Below, piece by piece: positions 41,189 through 50,563 of a DNA stretch of 64,000 nucleotides (positions are counted from its first letter, which is position 1; each line of letters starts with the position of its first letter). The notes beneath the pieces were generated by a model. The model saw nothing but the letters and a program-made list of their open reading frames with translations. It did not search any database and had not been told where the DNA came from. A program made the translations under genes and the position numbers. Source of the DNA: JALYUA01 sp039933215 (GTDB lineage Bacteria; Acidobacteriota; Thermoanaerobaculia; UBA5066; Gp7-AA6); the NCBI GenBank assembly GCA_039933215.1, contig JBDTOO010000006.1, positions 1-64,000 on the forward strand. The letters run 5' to 3'.

Positions 41189-43527
41189 TCCGCGGAGGAC
41201 CCGTTGCGCTCGAAGGCGAGCCGCGACTGGCCCGCCTTGACGCCCTGAATGACGACCTCGGCGATCGCGCGCGTCCCCGTGAGCGACATCGGACCCGGCA
41301 TCTGCACGACGATACGGTCCGCCTGGACGCTCGCCTCCCCGACGCCCCCCTCGGGCAGGATCGTCCGCACGCCGACGACCCGCACGAACGCCGGGTCGAA
41401 GCGCACCGTCACCGACGCGTTGGCCGCTCCATCCTGCCCCGTGGCGCGGACGAGCACCGAGCGCTGCTCGCCCGGCGTCAGGGCGATCGTGCCCGGGGCG
41501 AAATCGAAGGCGAGCCCGCTCTGGGCGGCGGAGTCGGTGACGGCCAACGCGGCGGCGCTCTCGCGCGAAGCGACCTCGGCGGCGGCGCCCTGGCGCGACG
41601 CACCCTGCGGGACCGGAGCCGGCCCCGGAGTGGGCTGCGGCGGAATGCTCTGCCGGGGCGAGAACGGGTTGCTCGGAGCGCTCGAGGGAGCCAGGTTCTG
41701 CGGCGCGGGCAGAGCCCCCGCGGGATTCGGCACCGGCACCGAGCGGGGCGCCGGAGGCTCGCGCCGCAGGTCGAACGGCCCCGACCCCCCGGGCGACTCG
41801 ATCCGCGGCGAGCCCTGGTACGAGATGTTGGAGTCCGTGCCGACGTAGACGGGCGTCAGGTCTTCCTCCGTCACGTCCGGGATGCGGACGATGTGCGGGG
41901 TCAGCGTCAGGACAAGGTCCGTCGTCTGCTGTCCCCGGGACTTGTTCGAGAAGAGCCGGCCCAGGATCGGAACGTCGCCGAAGAACGGAACCGTCGTGTT
42001 GCTGCGGCTCTTGTCGGTGCGGAAGAGGCCGGCGAGAAAATTCGTCTCCCCGTCCCGGAGGCGGATGTTGGACGAGATCGTCCGCGTGCCGATCGTCGGC
42101 TGCTTCTGGCCGCCGAAGTCGACCGGCGCTCCGAGCTGGGAGACCTCGAGCGTCAGCTTGAGGGTGACTTCCTTGTTGTGGTGGACGCGCGGCTCGACCT
42201 CGATCTTGATCCCGACGTCCTGATACTGGAACGACGTCACAGGGACGATGCTGCTCCCGACGACGTTCGCCGTGTTGAAGGTCGTCGTCGGAATCGGGAT
42301 CTTGTCGCCGATGACGAGCTGGGCCTTCTGACCCTCGGAGATGCGGAGCTGGGGCTTGGCGAGAAGCTCGGACTCGCTGTTGTTCTTGATGAAGTTGTAG
42401 GTGACGGTGGGAATCGTGAAGCCGAAGGAGCGGATCGAGAGCTGGCGCAGCTGATCCCACGTGAACGCTCCCCCGCTCGTGCCGGATGCTCCGGGCAGGG
42501 TGACGCCGAGGTCCGTCGTCCCTCCCGGCGCCGGAATGCTGGCGCCCACGCTGTACGGCGAGAGGAGCAGGCCGATGTCCGTCGCCTTCGTCGTGTTGAT
42601 CTGGAGGAGCTCGACGTCGATCACCACCTCGGCGAGCTGCTTGTCGTTCTGGTCGACGATCTTCTCCGCGATGGCGACTTTGTCGGCCGTGTCGCGCAGC
42701 GTGATCGAGTTCTCCGCCTTGTTGATCGAGATGCGCGTCGTCTGGAGAAGGGACCGCAGGGCGTTGCTGACCTCCGTGACGTCCCCGTTCGACAGGAAGA
42801 AGGTCCGGATGACGAGGTCCTCGTAGGTCTTGCGGTTCTGCGGGGTGTCGGCGGCGATCAGGAACGTCTTCTCGTCGATGACCTTGTAGAAGTGGTTCTC
42901 CTGCCGCATCAGCGTCTCGAGCGCCGTCAGGAACGGGATGTTGGTCAGGACGATTGAGACGTTCTCGTCCTTCAACTGGGGGTCGAAGATCACGTTGATG
43001 CCGGCGGCGAGCGCGAGCGACTGGTAGATCTGCTTGATCGGTTTCGGCTGCGGGAAGTTCAGGTTGATCGGGCGGTCGCTCGTCGGCTCGAGCTGCGGCG
43101 CGCGCGCCCGCGCTCCCCGCGTGTTGCGCTTGGCCGTCTGCATCCGGGTCTCGCTGGTCCGCTCGGCGATCGCCTTCGCCGCCTCGTCTCTCGCCTTCGC
43201 GAGCTCGTTCTCCGCGTAGTGGTTCGTGGGGTCGAGCGCGATTGTCTGCTCGAGCTCGACGACCGCGAGCTCCGGCTGACCCGAATTGCGGTAGATCTTG
43301 CCGCGCTCGAAGTGGACGTGCGAAGCCTTGCGCTTGACGTTCTGAAGGGAGATCTGGTACCGGGAGTTCGTCGGATCGAGCTCCAGGGCCTGCGCGTACT
43401 TCAGGACGGCCAGGTCCCAGTGCGACATGGTCTCTTCCTCCCTCGCTTCGCGAAACGCGCGCGAGCTCGTACAGGCGACCCCGACGAGCAGAAGGAGGAG
43501 GAGACAGGTTCTCTTGGCGAGGTTCAT
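41158..43527 (-). CDS. Secretin (GspD/PilQ/MshL-type) with TPR and cohesin-like domains
   Basis: Outer-membrane channel protein of 789 residues. Order: lipoprotein-type signal (LVGVAC), TPR-like repeats (about 30-115), secretin N-domains with STN-like segment (INLNFPQPKPIKQIYQSLAL), secretin core (about 330-570; VPFFGDVPILGRLFSNK), a Pro-rich linker, and a C-terminal cohesin-like beta domain (about 680-789; TPGEQRSVLVRATG ... VSVRFDP-like). ATG 43527 is preferred because a signal peptide follows directly; ATG 43566, overlapping the PilP-like gene, is possible. Fused TPR may replace a separate pilotin, and the cohesin-like part may anchor partners or peptidoglycan. Confidence 0.85.
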   Translation of the reverse strand: MNLAKRTCLLLLLLVGVACTSSRAFREAREEETMSHWDLAVLKYAQALELDPTNSRYQISLQNVKRKASHVHFERGKIYRNSGQPELAVVELEQTIALDPTNHYAENELAKARDEAAKAIAERTSETRMQTAKRNTRGARARAPQLEPTSDRPINLNFPQPKPIKQIYQSLALAAGINVIFDPQLKDENVSIVLTNIPFLTALETLMRQENHFYKVIDEKTFLIAADTPQNRKTYEDLVIRTFFLSNGDVTEVSNALRSLLQTTRISINKAENSITLRDTADKVAIAEKIVDQNDKQLAEVVIDVELLQINTTKATDIGLLLSPYSVGASIPAPGGTTDLGVTLPGASGTSGGAFTWDQLRQLSIRSFGFTIPTVTYNFIKNNSESELLAKPQLRISEGQKAQLVIGDKIPIPTTTFNTANVVGSSIVPVTSFQYQDVGIKIEVEPRVHHNKEVTLKLTLEVSQLGAPVDFGGQKQPTIGTRTISSNIRLRDGETNFLAGLFRTDKSRSNTTVPFFGDVPILGRLFSNKSRGQQTTDLVLTLTPHIVRIPDVTEEDLTPVYVGTDSNISYQGSPRIESPGGSGPFDLRREPPAPRSVPVPNPAGALPAPQNLAPSSAPSNPFSPRQSIPPQPTPGPAPVPQGASRQGAAAEVASRESAAALAVTDSAAQSGLAFDFAPGTIALTPGEQRSVLVRATGQDGAANASVTVRFDPAFVRVVGVRTILPEGGVGEASVQADRIVVQMPGPMSLTGTRAIAEVVIQGVKAGQSRLAFERNGSSADFAEATVDVR

Positions 43528-43562
43528 GCGGTCACCCTTTTTCCGGTTGGCCGGCGTTTTCG

Positions 43563-44189
43563 TCATGGCGCGATCCCGATCCGGCGGGTCTCGGTGGGCG
43601 CGAACCCGACGAAGCCCACGTCGATCGACTCGTAATTGACGCGGCGCAGAATGAAGCGGTCGAACACCACGTCGCCCGCGCGGGCGTTCAAGATCTGCTC
43701 CCCGAGGAGAAGCACCGCGATCGGCCGCTCTTTCGGACCGAACGTTCCGATGAACTTGAACGACACGTCGGGCGGCGCGGGCGTGGGCGTCGGGGGGGGC
43801 GGCGGGAGCGGTCCGACGAACTCGGCGCTTCCGGCCGAAGGGGGAGGCGGCGGTGCCCGGGTCGGGGGCGGCGGCGGAACGGGCGTCGGCGGTCGCAGAT
43901 CGAACAGGTTTCGGCCGGTCGGACCCTCGACGCGGGAGCGCTGCGGGTCGAGATCCTTCGTCGTGACGATCGGGACCTCGTCGGGGTTCGTGGTCTTCTC
44001 GTCGGGCCGCGCCGCGGCGCGGGGGCCCGGACGCTCGTCTTCCGGAGAGCCCGCGGCGGCAGGACGCCGGGCCGCGGGGGGAGCGCCCGCGGCGGGCCCC
44101 GAGCGCCACTTCGCCACGAACAGAACGAGCAGGACCGCCGCGACGATGAAGGCGTAGAGCTGTCCGCGCGTCCCGATAGTCAGTTTCAT
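43563..44189 (-). CDS. PilP/GspC-like inner-membrane protein
   Basis: A 208-residue bitopic protein: one N-terminal membrane helix (about 9-28), a long Pro-rich linker, and a C-terminal beta domain (VSFKFIGTFGPKERPIAVL, then NARAGDVVFDRFILRRV) typical of the PilP/GspC homology region that contacts secretin N-domains. It has eight-base G and other homopolymer runs in the linker. The start overlaps the PilO-like stop. Confidence 0.75.
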   Translation of the reverse strand: MKLTIGTRGQLYAFIVAAVLLVLFVAKWRSGPAAGAPPAARRPAAAGSPEDERPGPRAAARPDEKTTNPDEVPIVTTKDLDPQRSRVEGPTGRNLFDLRPPTPVPPPPPTRAPPPPPSAGSAEFVGPLPPPPPTPTPAPPDVSFKFIGTFGPKERPIAVLLLGEQILNARAGDVVFDRFILRRVNYESIDVGFVGFAPTETRRIGIAP

Positions 44190-44779
44190 CGCCGCACCCC
44201 GGCGGGTGCGACCGCGGCGCGCGGCGCGGCGTCCTCCCCGGCGAAATACGTCGCCAGGCTCATGCGCACCTGGACGGAGCCCGGAATGTCCTGGTCCCGC
44301 TGCAGGCCGACCTCGCGCACCACGAGCCAGCGGCGCCCGGACTCGATGGCCGCGAGAAGCTCCTTGAACTGCGCGTAGTCGTTGCGGAAGCTGAAGTTGA
44401 TCCGCATCTCCATCAGGGGGAGGTCCGGGACCGCGCCGGTCGAGTAGCCGATCTGAGCGGGAGCGACTCCGTTCTTACGGAGCACCGCGTGCAGCTCCTC
44501 GACGACGGCAGCGAGGGTCTCGCGCCGAGAACCGATGCGACGGCCGTAGAACTCGTCGATCGCGGATGAGACCTGGGAGAGCCGGTCGCGCTGCGCGGCG
44601 AGCTTCGCGGCTTCCTGCTCGCGCGACTCGACCTCGCGGGTCAGGGCGACGCGCCGCTCCTCCATGCCGTCCTTGCGATCGCCCGCGGTCGAGCGATACC
44701 AGAGGTAGAAGCCCAGGTTGGCCGCGAGCAGGATGCCCGCGAGAAGGAGCCACCCCGCCCGCTTCCGCCAGGCGCTCAT
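44186..44779 (-). CDS. PilO-like assembly protein
   Basis: A 197-residue protein with an N-terminal helix (about 9-28), coiled coil (about 40-75) and ferredoxin-like C-terminal domain, the PilO/GspM layout. ATG 44779 overlaps the PilN-like stop (ATGA). With the PilN- and PilP-like proteins it forms the inner-membrane platform that links the ATPase to the secretin. Confidence 0.8.
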   Translation of the reverse strand: MSAWRKRAGWLLLAGILLAANLGFYLWYRSTAGDRKDGMEERRVALTREVESREQEAAKLAAQRDRLSQVSSAIDEFYGRRIGSRRETLAAVVEELHAVLRKNGVAPAQIGYSTGAVPDLPLMEMRINFSFRNDYAQFKELLAAIESGRRWLVVREVGLQRDQDIPGSVQVRMSLATYFAGEDAAPRAAVAPAGVRR

Positions 44780-45396
44780 CGCGCCCTCCCGAGGGGCCGG
44801 GGGTCGACCGCCGCCGGGGCGTTCGACGCATCGGGGGTGCGGTAGCGCAGCTGCAGCTCGAAGGAGTACCCCTCGGGCGCTCCGCCTTCGGGCGTGCTCT
44901 CCGAGCGCAGGTCGACGGCGCCGAAGAGAGGGTCGCGCGAGAGCGCGGCGATGGTGCGGACGATGGCGTCGGGGGCGCGTCCGATCAACGAAATGTCGAG
45001 AGAGGTCGCGCCGTTCTCGTCGAATCGCGGCGAAAGTCGGATCACCCGCACGTCGGAGGGCAGCGTGCGCTCGAGCCGGGCGAGGAGGCCGCTCCAGGAG
45101 AAGCGTCTTTCGGCGACGAGCTTCAGGAGGCCGCGGCTCTCCTGGGCGAGCGTCGAGACCTTGTAGTTGTTCAGCGCGGCGCGCGATTCCTCGGCGCCGC
45201 GGGACGCCCGCTCCCGCCGGGCATCCAGGGACTCGATCTGCCGGGCCGTCCCCTCGATCTCCCGATGGAATCCGACCCACTGCCGGAGATTCGCCGCCAG
45301 AAGAAGGACCGCCAGCGCGAACGCCGCGGCGAGGGAGAAGAGCACGGGGCGCTCGTCCCGGAACGGCCGCCGCGAGAAATTGAACGTCCTCGCCAC
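44776..45396 (-). CDS. PilN-like assembly protein
   Basis: A 206-residue protein with a short cytoplasmic N-terminus containing FNFSRRPFRDER (the conserved PilN segment that binds PilM is normally INL-type), one membrane helix (about 20-40), coiled coil and a ferredoxin-like domain. GTG 45396 starts 2 nt after the PilM-like stop. Confidence 0.8.
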   Translation of the reverse strand: MARTFNFSRRPFRDERPVLFSLAAAFALAVLLLAANLRQWVGFHREIEGTARQIESLDARRERASRGAEESRAALNNYKVSTLAQESRGLLKLVAERRFSWSGLLARLERTLPSDVRVIRLSPRFDENGATSLDISLIGRAPDAIVRTIAALSRDPLFGAVDLRSESTPEGGAPEGYSFELQLRYRTPDASNAPAAVDPRPLGRAR

Positions 45397-45398
45397 GG

Positions 45399-46322
45399 TC
45401 AGTTCCTTCCGAGCACCGCGGCGAACGCGGGGAGGAGCTCGGGCCTCTGCGCGATGCGTTCGTCGAACGTCCCGTCCGCCTCGAAGAAGCGGCCCCCGAG
45501 CGGCTCTAGGCGGGCGGGGAATGCGTCGGCGGAGAGCGGGTTGCCGTGGAGGCTGTCGTGGACGTAGACGGCCGAGAGGCCCGGGCCCCGCAGTTTCTCG
45601 GTGTAGTAGGAGAGCGAGAGGCGGACCTCCTGCTCGTGGTCGCCGTCGTCCTCGTCCGCGGGCCGCTGTCGGAAGAAGACGGGGGTGCCGTCTCGGGCGA
45701 TCAGGAACACGAACGACTCGGCGCTCCTGTGGAGGAGGCCGTAGTCCCCCTTCGACCGCGCGCCGAGAAGGGGCGCCAGGCCCTCGTAGAGGGCGAGCGA
45801 GGCGGGCTCGAGGACCCCGACCCGGACTCCGGCCGCCTCGAAGGAATCCTCGATCGAGCGCAGCGTATCGGCCGGCGTCGCGGCGACCAACACGCGGCGC
45901 GCGCTGTCCGGGCCCGCGCCGGTCATCTCCCGGAATGCAACGGAGAGCTCCGCGGTGACGCCGGGCAGGAGCTTCTTCAGCTTCCACTGGACCATGTCGC
46001 GCGCGGCGTCGTCGGAATCGGGCAGCGCCTCCATCTCGAGCGGCAGGATGCGAGCCCACGAGTCGGGGAACAGGACGGACGCGCGGGTCAGGCGCCCCTC
46101 GGCCAGTCGGCGCCCGGCCTCGACGGCCTGGGCGATCGCCTCCCGGGTGAAGATCGGCGTCCCGGAGGAGCCCGCGCCCACCGTGTTCGGCGGGTACGCG
46201 AAGTTGCGCCACTGCGAGAACCCGCGCGGGGGATCGCGCCGGACGCCCGCGTAGGTGACACCGCCCGCGAGGAGGCAGAACACGTGCGGAGGCACGACGG
46301 GACGGAGGAAAGGGATCTTCAT
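45399..46322 (-). CDS. PilM-like actin-fold protein
   Basis: A 307-residue cytosolic protein of the PilM/GspL actin-like ATPase group. It has an early SVLFPDSWARI-like strand, DMVQWKLKKLLPG and VLVAATPADTLRSIEDSFEAAG, all at PilM positions. The first phosphate-binding loop (DIGS-type) is absent at the N-terminus, so nucleotide binding is uncertain. ATG 46322 overlaps the GspE stop (ATGA). Confidence 0.75.
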   Translation of the reverse strand: MKIPFLRPVVPPHVFCLLAGGVTYAGVRRDPPRGFSQWRNFAYPPNTVGAGSSGTPIFTREAIAQAVEAGRRLAEGRLTRASVLFPDSWARILPLEMEALPDSDDAARDMVQWKLKKLLPGVTAELSVAFREMTGAGPDSARRVLVAATPADTLRSIEDSFEAAGVRVGVLEPASLALYEGLAPLLGARSKGDYGLLHRSAESFVFLIARDGTPVFFRQRPADEDDGDHEQEVRLSLSYYTEKLRGPGLSAVYVHDSLHGNPLSADAFPARLEPLGGRFFEADGTFDERIAQRPELLPAFAAVLGRN

Positions 46323-47935
46323 CAGTCGACGAAGGTGACCTTGTTGATTTCCTTGAGAGTCGTCCAGCCCTCGGCGACCTTCGCGAGCGCGGCGTCCCGG
46401 AGAAACGCCATCCCCTCTTCCTTCGCCGCCCGCTTGATCTCCGCGGCGGGGCGCCGCTCGAGGATCAGTCCGCGGATGCGGTCGGAGAGATCGAGGAGCT
46501 CGGCGATCGCCATCCGGCCGTGGAACCCCGTCCCGTCGCACTCGAGGCAGCCCTTCCCCTCGTAGAACACCTGGCCCTTCACGGCGGCGGGGTCGATCCC
46601 CGACGCCCGGATCTCCTCCGGCAAAACCTCTACGGCCTCGCGGCAGTGGACGCAGATCTTGCGGACCAGGCGCTGCGCGAGGATGCAGTTCAAGGCGGAC
46701 ACGAAGTTGTAGAGGTCGACCTTCATGTTCAGGAACCGTCCGAGGACGTCGACGACGTTGTTGGCGTGGACGGTCGTGAACACGAGGTGCCCCGTCAGGG
46801 CGGACTGGACCGCGATCTGCGCCGTCTCCTCGTCGCGGATCTCTCCCACCATGATCTTGTCTGGGTCGTGCCGCAGGATCGACCGCAGACCGCGGGCAAA
46901 CGTCAGCCCCTTCTTCTCGTTGACGGGGATCTGCGTGATCCCGCGGAGCTGGTACTCGACGGGATCCTCGATCGTCACGATCTTGTCCTCGACGCTCTGG
47001 ATCTCGGAAAGGCAGGCGTAGAGAGTCGTCGTCTTGCCCGAGCCGGTGGGCCCGGTGACGAGCACCATTCCGTAGGGCTCCCGAATGAACTTCCGCAGCT
47101 TCTTCTTCGTCTCCGCATCGAAACCCAGGACCTCGAGGTTCAGGCTCTTGAACTCGGCGTTGGCCGATTCCTTGTCCAGGATCCGGATGACGGCGTCCTC
47201 TCCGTGGACCGTGGGCATGATCGACACGCGGAAGTCGATCGTCCGCCCGCGGACCCGCAGCTTGAAGCGCCCGTCCTGCGGGATGCGTTTCTCCGCGATG
47301 TCGAGCTCGGACATGACCTTGATGCGCGAAATGATCGTGCCGTGGTGGCGCTTGTCGATGGGATCCATCGCCTGGTACAGCACCCCGTCGATGCGGTACT
47401 TGATGAGGACGACGTTCTCCTGCGTCTCGATATGGATGTCCGAGGCGCGCCGCTGGATGGCGTTGAAGAGGATGGAGTCCACGAGCTTGATGATCGGAGA
47501 CGCGTCCTGCGTGATCCGGTCGATCGTCAGCGTCTCCTCGCCCTCCTCGTCCTCCGAGACCAGCTGCATCCGGAAGTCTTCCGTCGCCTCGTCTAAGACC
47601 CGCTGGGAGGACTCGCTCTTCTGCAGGATGTCGTTGATCGCGGTCCGGCTGCCGACCTTCAGCCGCAGGGGGACCCCGATCAAGAGCTCGAGCTCGTCCA
47701 ACCGCACGACGTCCGTCGGATCGGCGCAGATGACCGTCATCGTCTTTTCGGTCCGTGACTCGGGAACGAACTGGTAGCGCAGCATCCACTCGACCGGGAT
47801 CGACCGGAACAGGTCCGGATCGACGCGGAAGAGGGTGAGGTCCACGAACGGCAGGCCCAGCCTCTCGGCCATGGCGGCGGGCGCCTCGGCGTCGGCGACC
47901 AGCGTCGTGCTTCCGTTTCCATACTGTTTCGCCAT
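46322..47935 (-). CDS. GspE/MshE-type secretion ATPase
   Basis: A 537-residue hexameric ATPase that drives pseudopilus assembly. An MshEN-type N-domain (about 15-105) precedes the catalytic domain with RASDIHIE, GPTGSGKTTTL (Walker A), the Asp and His boxes (IVTIEDPVEY, GEIRDEETA, TGHLVFTTVHAN) and a CxxC-type zinc motif (CVHC ... CLEC). It starts 2 nt after the GspF stop and overlaps the PilM-like gene. Confidence 0.95.
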   Translation of the reverse strand: MAKQYGNGSTTLVADAEAPAAMAERLGLPFVDLTLFRVDPDLFRSIPVEWMLRYQFVPESRTEKTMTVICADPTDVVRLDELELLIGVPLRLKVGSRTAINDILQKSESSQRVLDEATEDFRMQLVSEDEEGEETLTIDRITQDASPIIKLVDSILFNAIQRRASDIHIETQENVVLIKYRIDGVLYQAMDPIDKRHHGTIISRIKVMSELDIAEKRIPQDGRFKLRVRGRTIDFRVSIMPTVHGEDAVIRILDKESANAEFKSLNLEVLGFDAETKKKLRKFIREPYGMVLVTGPTGSGKTTTLYACLSEIQSVEDKIVTIEDPVEYQLRGITQIPVNEKKGLTFARGLRSILRHDPDKIMVGEIRDEETAQIAVQSALTGHLVFTTVHANNVVDVLGRFLNMKVDLYNFVSALNCILAQRLVRKICVHCREAVEVLPEEIRASGIDPAAVKGQVFYEGKGCLECDGTGFHGRMAIAELLDLSDRIRGLILERRPAAEIKRAAKEEGMAFLRDAALAKVAEGWTTLKEINKVTFVD

Positions 47936-47937
47936 GT

Positions 47938-49155
47938 TCACCCCTTGATCTGAGACATGATCCGGAAGATCGGCAGATACACCGACAGCAGGATCGTCAT
48001 GATCACGCCACCCATGATGACCAGGATGGCGGGCTCCACGAAGGAGATTACCCTCGCGAGCAGCATGTCGATCTCTTCGTCGTAGAAGTCGGAGACCGAC
48101 GAGAGCATTTCCTCGAGGGCTCCGGACATCTCGCCGACCTTGATCATCTCGATCGTCAGGTTCGTGAAGATCCCCGTCGCCTCGAGGGCGCGCCACAGCT
48201 CGCCGCCCTCCCGCACGCGCCCGACGACGCTCGCGACCCGGCGCGACACGAACCGGTTGCCGATCGCCTCCGAGGCGTTCTCGAGCGCGGGCACCAGAGG
48301 CGTTCCTCCGCCGAGAAGCGTCCCCAGGCTGCGCGTGAACTGGGTGATCGCGAAGCGGCGAAGGATGCCGCCGACGACGGGAACGCGGAGCAGCACCGCG
48401 TCGCGGACGTCGCGGCCCGACGCAGACTTGAGCCAGCGGGTCCCGAAAAACCCCACGATGGCGAGGGCCGCGGCGATCACGACCACGTTGCGGCGCAGGA
48501 ACGTCGCGATCCCGATGACGACCTGGGTGAGCATCGGAAGGTCGGCGTTGAAGTCGGTGAAGAACTCGGAGAAGCGCGGGATGACGAACGTCATCAGGAT
48601 CCCGATCAGGACCGCGGACAGGGCGATCAGGATCGCCGGGTAGACGAGGGTCGATCCGACCTTTCGCGAGAGGGCCATGACGGTCTTCTGGTACTTGAGA
48701 TACCGGCGCAGCACGGCTTCGATCTCGCCGCTCTTCTCGCCCGCCTTGAGAGAGGTCCAGTAGAGCCGGGGAAACGCGTCGCCCTGCGCGGCGAAAGCGT
48801 CCGAGAGCGACGAGCCGGAATTGATCCGGTCGCGGATGTCCGCGAGGATCCGCCGCAGCGTCGGGCTCTCCTGGCGTTCGAGGAGGATCTCGAAAGAGTG
48901 CACGACCGGCAGTCCGGCCTTGAGCAGCGCGATCATTTCCTGATTGAAGATGAGGAAGTCGCGCATCTTGACGCGGCCGCGGGCCCGCCGGTGCGTGCGG
49001 CCGGCGAGCGTCATCCCGCCCTCGCGGCGGACGTCGAACACGTGGCCGCCGCGCCGCTCGATCTCGCGCCGCGCCCCCGCCGCGTCTCCGGCCGAGATCG
49101 CCTCCTCGGCGACGGAGCCGTCCGGCCATCCGATCTTGATCGAGAACTGCGGCAT
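47938..49155 (-). CDS. GspF/PilC-type inner-membrane platform protein
   Basis: A 405-residue protein with two T2SSF domains and three membrane helices (about 165-190, 220-240, 370-400). Family signatures: FNQEMIALLKAGLP, GEKSGEIEAVL and the second copy MIKVGEMSGALEEML. It lies 2 nt after a short exported secretin-N-like protein and before gspE. Confidence 0.95.
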   Translation of the reverse strand: MPQFSIKIGWPDGSVAEEAISAGDAAGARREIERRGGHVFDVRREGGMTLAGRTHRRARGRVKMRDFLIFNQEMIALLKAGLPVVHSFEILLERQESPTLRRILADIRDRINSGSSLSDAFAAQGDAFPRLYWTSLKAGEKSGEIEAVLRRYLKYQKTVMALSRKVGSTLVYPAILIALSAVLIGILMTFVIPRFSEFFTDFNADLPMLTQVVIGIATFLRRNVVVIAAALAIVGFFGTRWLKSASGRDVRDAVLLRVPVVGGILRRFAITQFTRSLGTLLGGGTPLVPALENASEAIGNRFVSRRVASVVGRVREGGELWRALEATGIFTNLTIEMIKVGEMSGALEEMLSSVSDFYDEEIDMLLARVISFVEPAILVIMGGVIMTILLSVYLPIFRIMSQIKG

Positions 49156-49157
49156 CG

Positions 49158-49883
49158 TCAGCGCTTCTCGACCGTCTTGCCGCCCGGCGACCCCGGGCGC
49201 GCGGTCTCCTGCACGAGAAGGATCAGGATCAGGGCGTTCTTCGACGCCTCGTCGCGGGACGCTCCGAGGACGAGCGTCTGGTTCAAGGCGACGGGAAGCG
49301 AAGCGCGGTAGAGCGGGACCGGGACCAGGCGGCCCTGCTCGTTCTTCTTCAGCCGGGAGAGCGCGATCGGCGAGAGGATCAGCTCGTCTCCGGCGCCCAC
49401 GGGCCCGATGGCGAAGGTGAGGACGTACTCCTCACCGAGGCGGTAGGAGACCGGCTTGCCCTCGAGCCCCTGGATCACCGCGGAATCGATGAGCGCGTAG
49501 TCGTTGAACTGGAACATCGACTTCAACTTCGCCCCGAGGCCGCCGATCTCCTGGGCCATGGAGCCCGCGGAGACGTCCGCCCGCGCCCGCACCAGCTTGA
49601 CGGCGAAGGTGAACCCCCGCGGCGGCGCGTCGAACTCCGCGATGATCTTCGCGATCGTCTTCAGGTTCGGCTCCCGGTCCGTGACGGTCATGGCGTTCAA
49701 GCGCTGAGTCAGTGTGATGGACGCGGCGTCGGAGAGATGCGGACGGATGAGCAGGGCCGCCTCCTCGACGCGCTTGTTCTTCAGCACGAAGACGCGGACG
49801 GACGCCTCCTCCGCCGCCATCAGCGGAAGCGCGACGAGCGCGAAGGCCACGAGGGCCGCGAGGGAGACGATCTTTTTTCTCAC
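49158..49883 (-). CDS. Exported secretin-N-like protein of the secretion cluster
   Basis: A 241-residue protein with a signal peptide (1-23; ends LPLMAAE). The N-terminal domain (VRVFVLKNKRVEEAALLIRP ... TVTDREPNLKTIAKIIAEFD) matches the N1-type modules of secretins, but no channel domain follows; the C-terminal half is a beta-rich domain I do not recognise. It may assist the secretin at 41158-43527. It starts the gspFE-pilMNOP order, 107 bp after the anti-sigma gene. Confidence 0.75.
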   Translation of the reverse strand: MRKKIVSLAALVAFALVALPLMAAEEASVRVFVLKNKRVEEAALLIRPHLSDAASITLTQRLNAMTVTDREPNLKTIAKIIAEFDAPPRGFTFAVKLVRARADVSAGSMAQEIGGLGAKLKSMFQFNDYALIDSAVIQGLEGKPVSYRLGEEYVLTFAIGPVGAGDELILSPIALSRLKKNEQGRLVPVPLYRASLPVALNQTLVLGASRDEASKNALILILLVQETARPGSPGGKTVEKR

Positions 49884-49990
49884 GCAAGAAAACCCGGCGA
49901 CGCCGGGACCTCGAGAGGGCGGAGGGGCGACTGCGGCTCGCCGGTCACATCGGGTTGCCGATCGCTCCTCGCCTTCCCCTGTTCACCGCA

Positions 49991-50563
49991 TCAAATGTCG
50001 AGCGACCGGTCCACGATCCAGACCACGCGCGGCTGACCGCCGCCCGGATTCCAGTCGTAGATCGTCGCGTCGGCAGGAAGTTTCCCTGTAGCCGGTCCGG
50101 CCGCCTCCGCGAACGGGGAGACGGGCGGTAGCGCGGAAGCGCCCGCGGCCGGCACGCTCGCCGCCCCGGGATCCGAAGCGTGGGACACCGAAGCCCGGGC
50201 CGAAAGCTCCCGGGGCGCCCGCGGCGGCGCCGGAGATCCGACCGTGATCGCCAGGAGCGCGGCCGCGGCCGCCGCGGCGGCCACTCCGGCGAACCGGCGG
50301 GCCGGCGAAGCGATCCGCCGCTCGGCGGTCTTCAACGCGATGCCTGCCCGGACCGCGTCGAGCACCCGGCCGGCGTCCTCCGCGGAGACCGGCTCGGAGC
50401 CCATCGAAGCGAAGAGCAGAGCGGGATCTTCCCCCGAAGCCTCCCCGCGGCACGCCGCACAGGAGGCGAGATGTGCGCGGATCGCGGAACGTTCCTCGCG
50501 CCCCAGACGGTCGTCCAGGTAGGCCGCGAAGCGCAGGCGCGTCTCGGGACAGGCGAGCGTCAC
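49991..50563 (-). CDS. Zinc-finger anti-sigma factor
   Basis: A 190-residue transmembrane protein: N-terminal zinc-finger anti-sigma motif with RAHLASCAAC (HxxxCxxC, about 30-38), one membrane helix (about 92-108) and a Pro/Ala-rich periplasmic tail ending PRVVWIVDRSLDI. The GTG at 50563 overlaps the sigma-factor stop (GTGA), so sigma and anti-sigma are made together. It should hold the ECF sigma factor at the membrane until an envelope signal arrives. Confidence 0.85.
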   Translation of the reverse strand: MTLACPETRLRFAAYLDDRLGREERSAIRAHLASCAACRGEASGEDPALLFASMGSEPVSAEDAGRVLDAVRAGIALKTAERRIASPARRFAGVAAAAAAAALLAITVGSPAPPRAPRELSARASVSHASDPGAASVPAAGASALPPVSPFAEAAGPATGKLPADATIYDWNPGGGQPRVVWIVDRSLDI

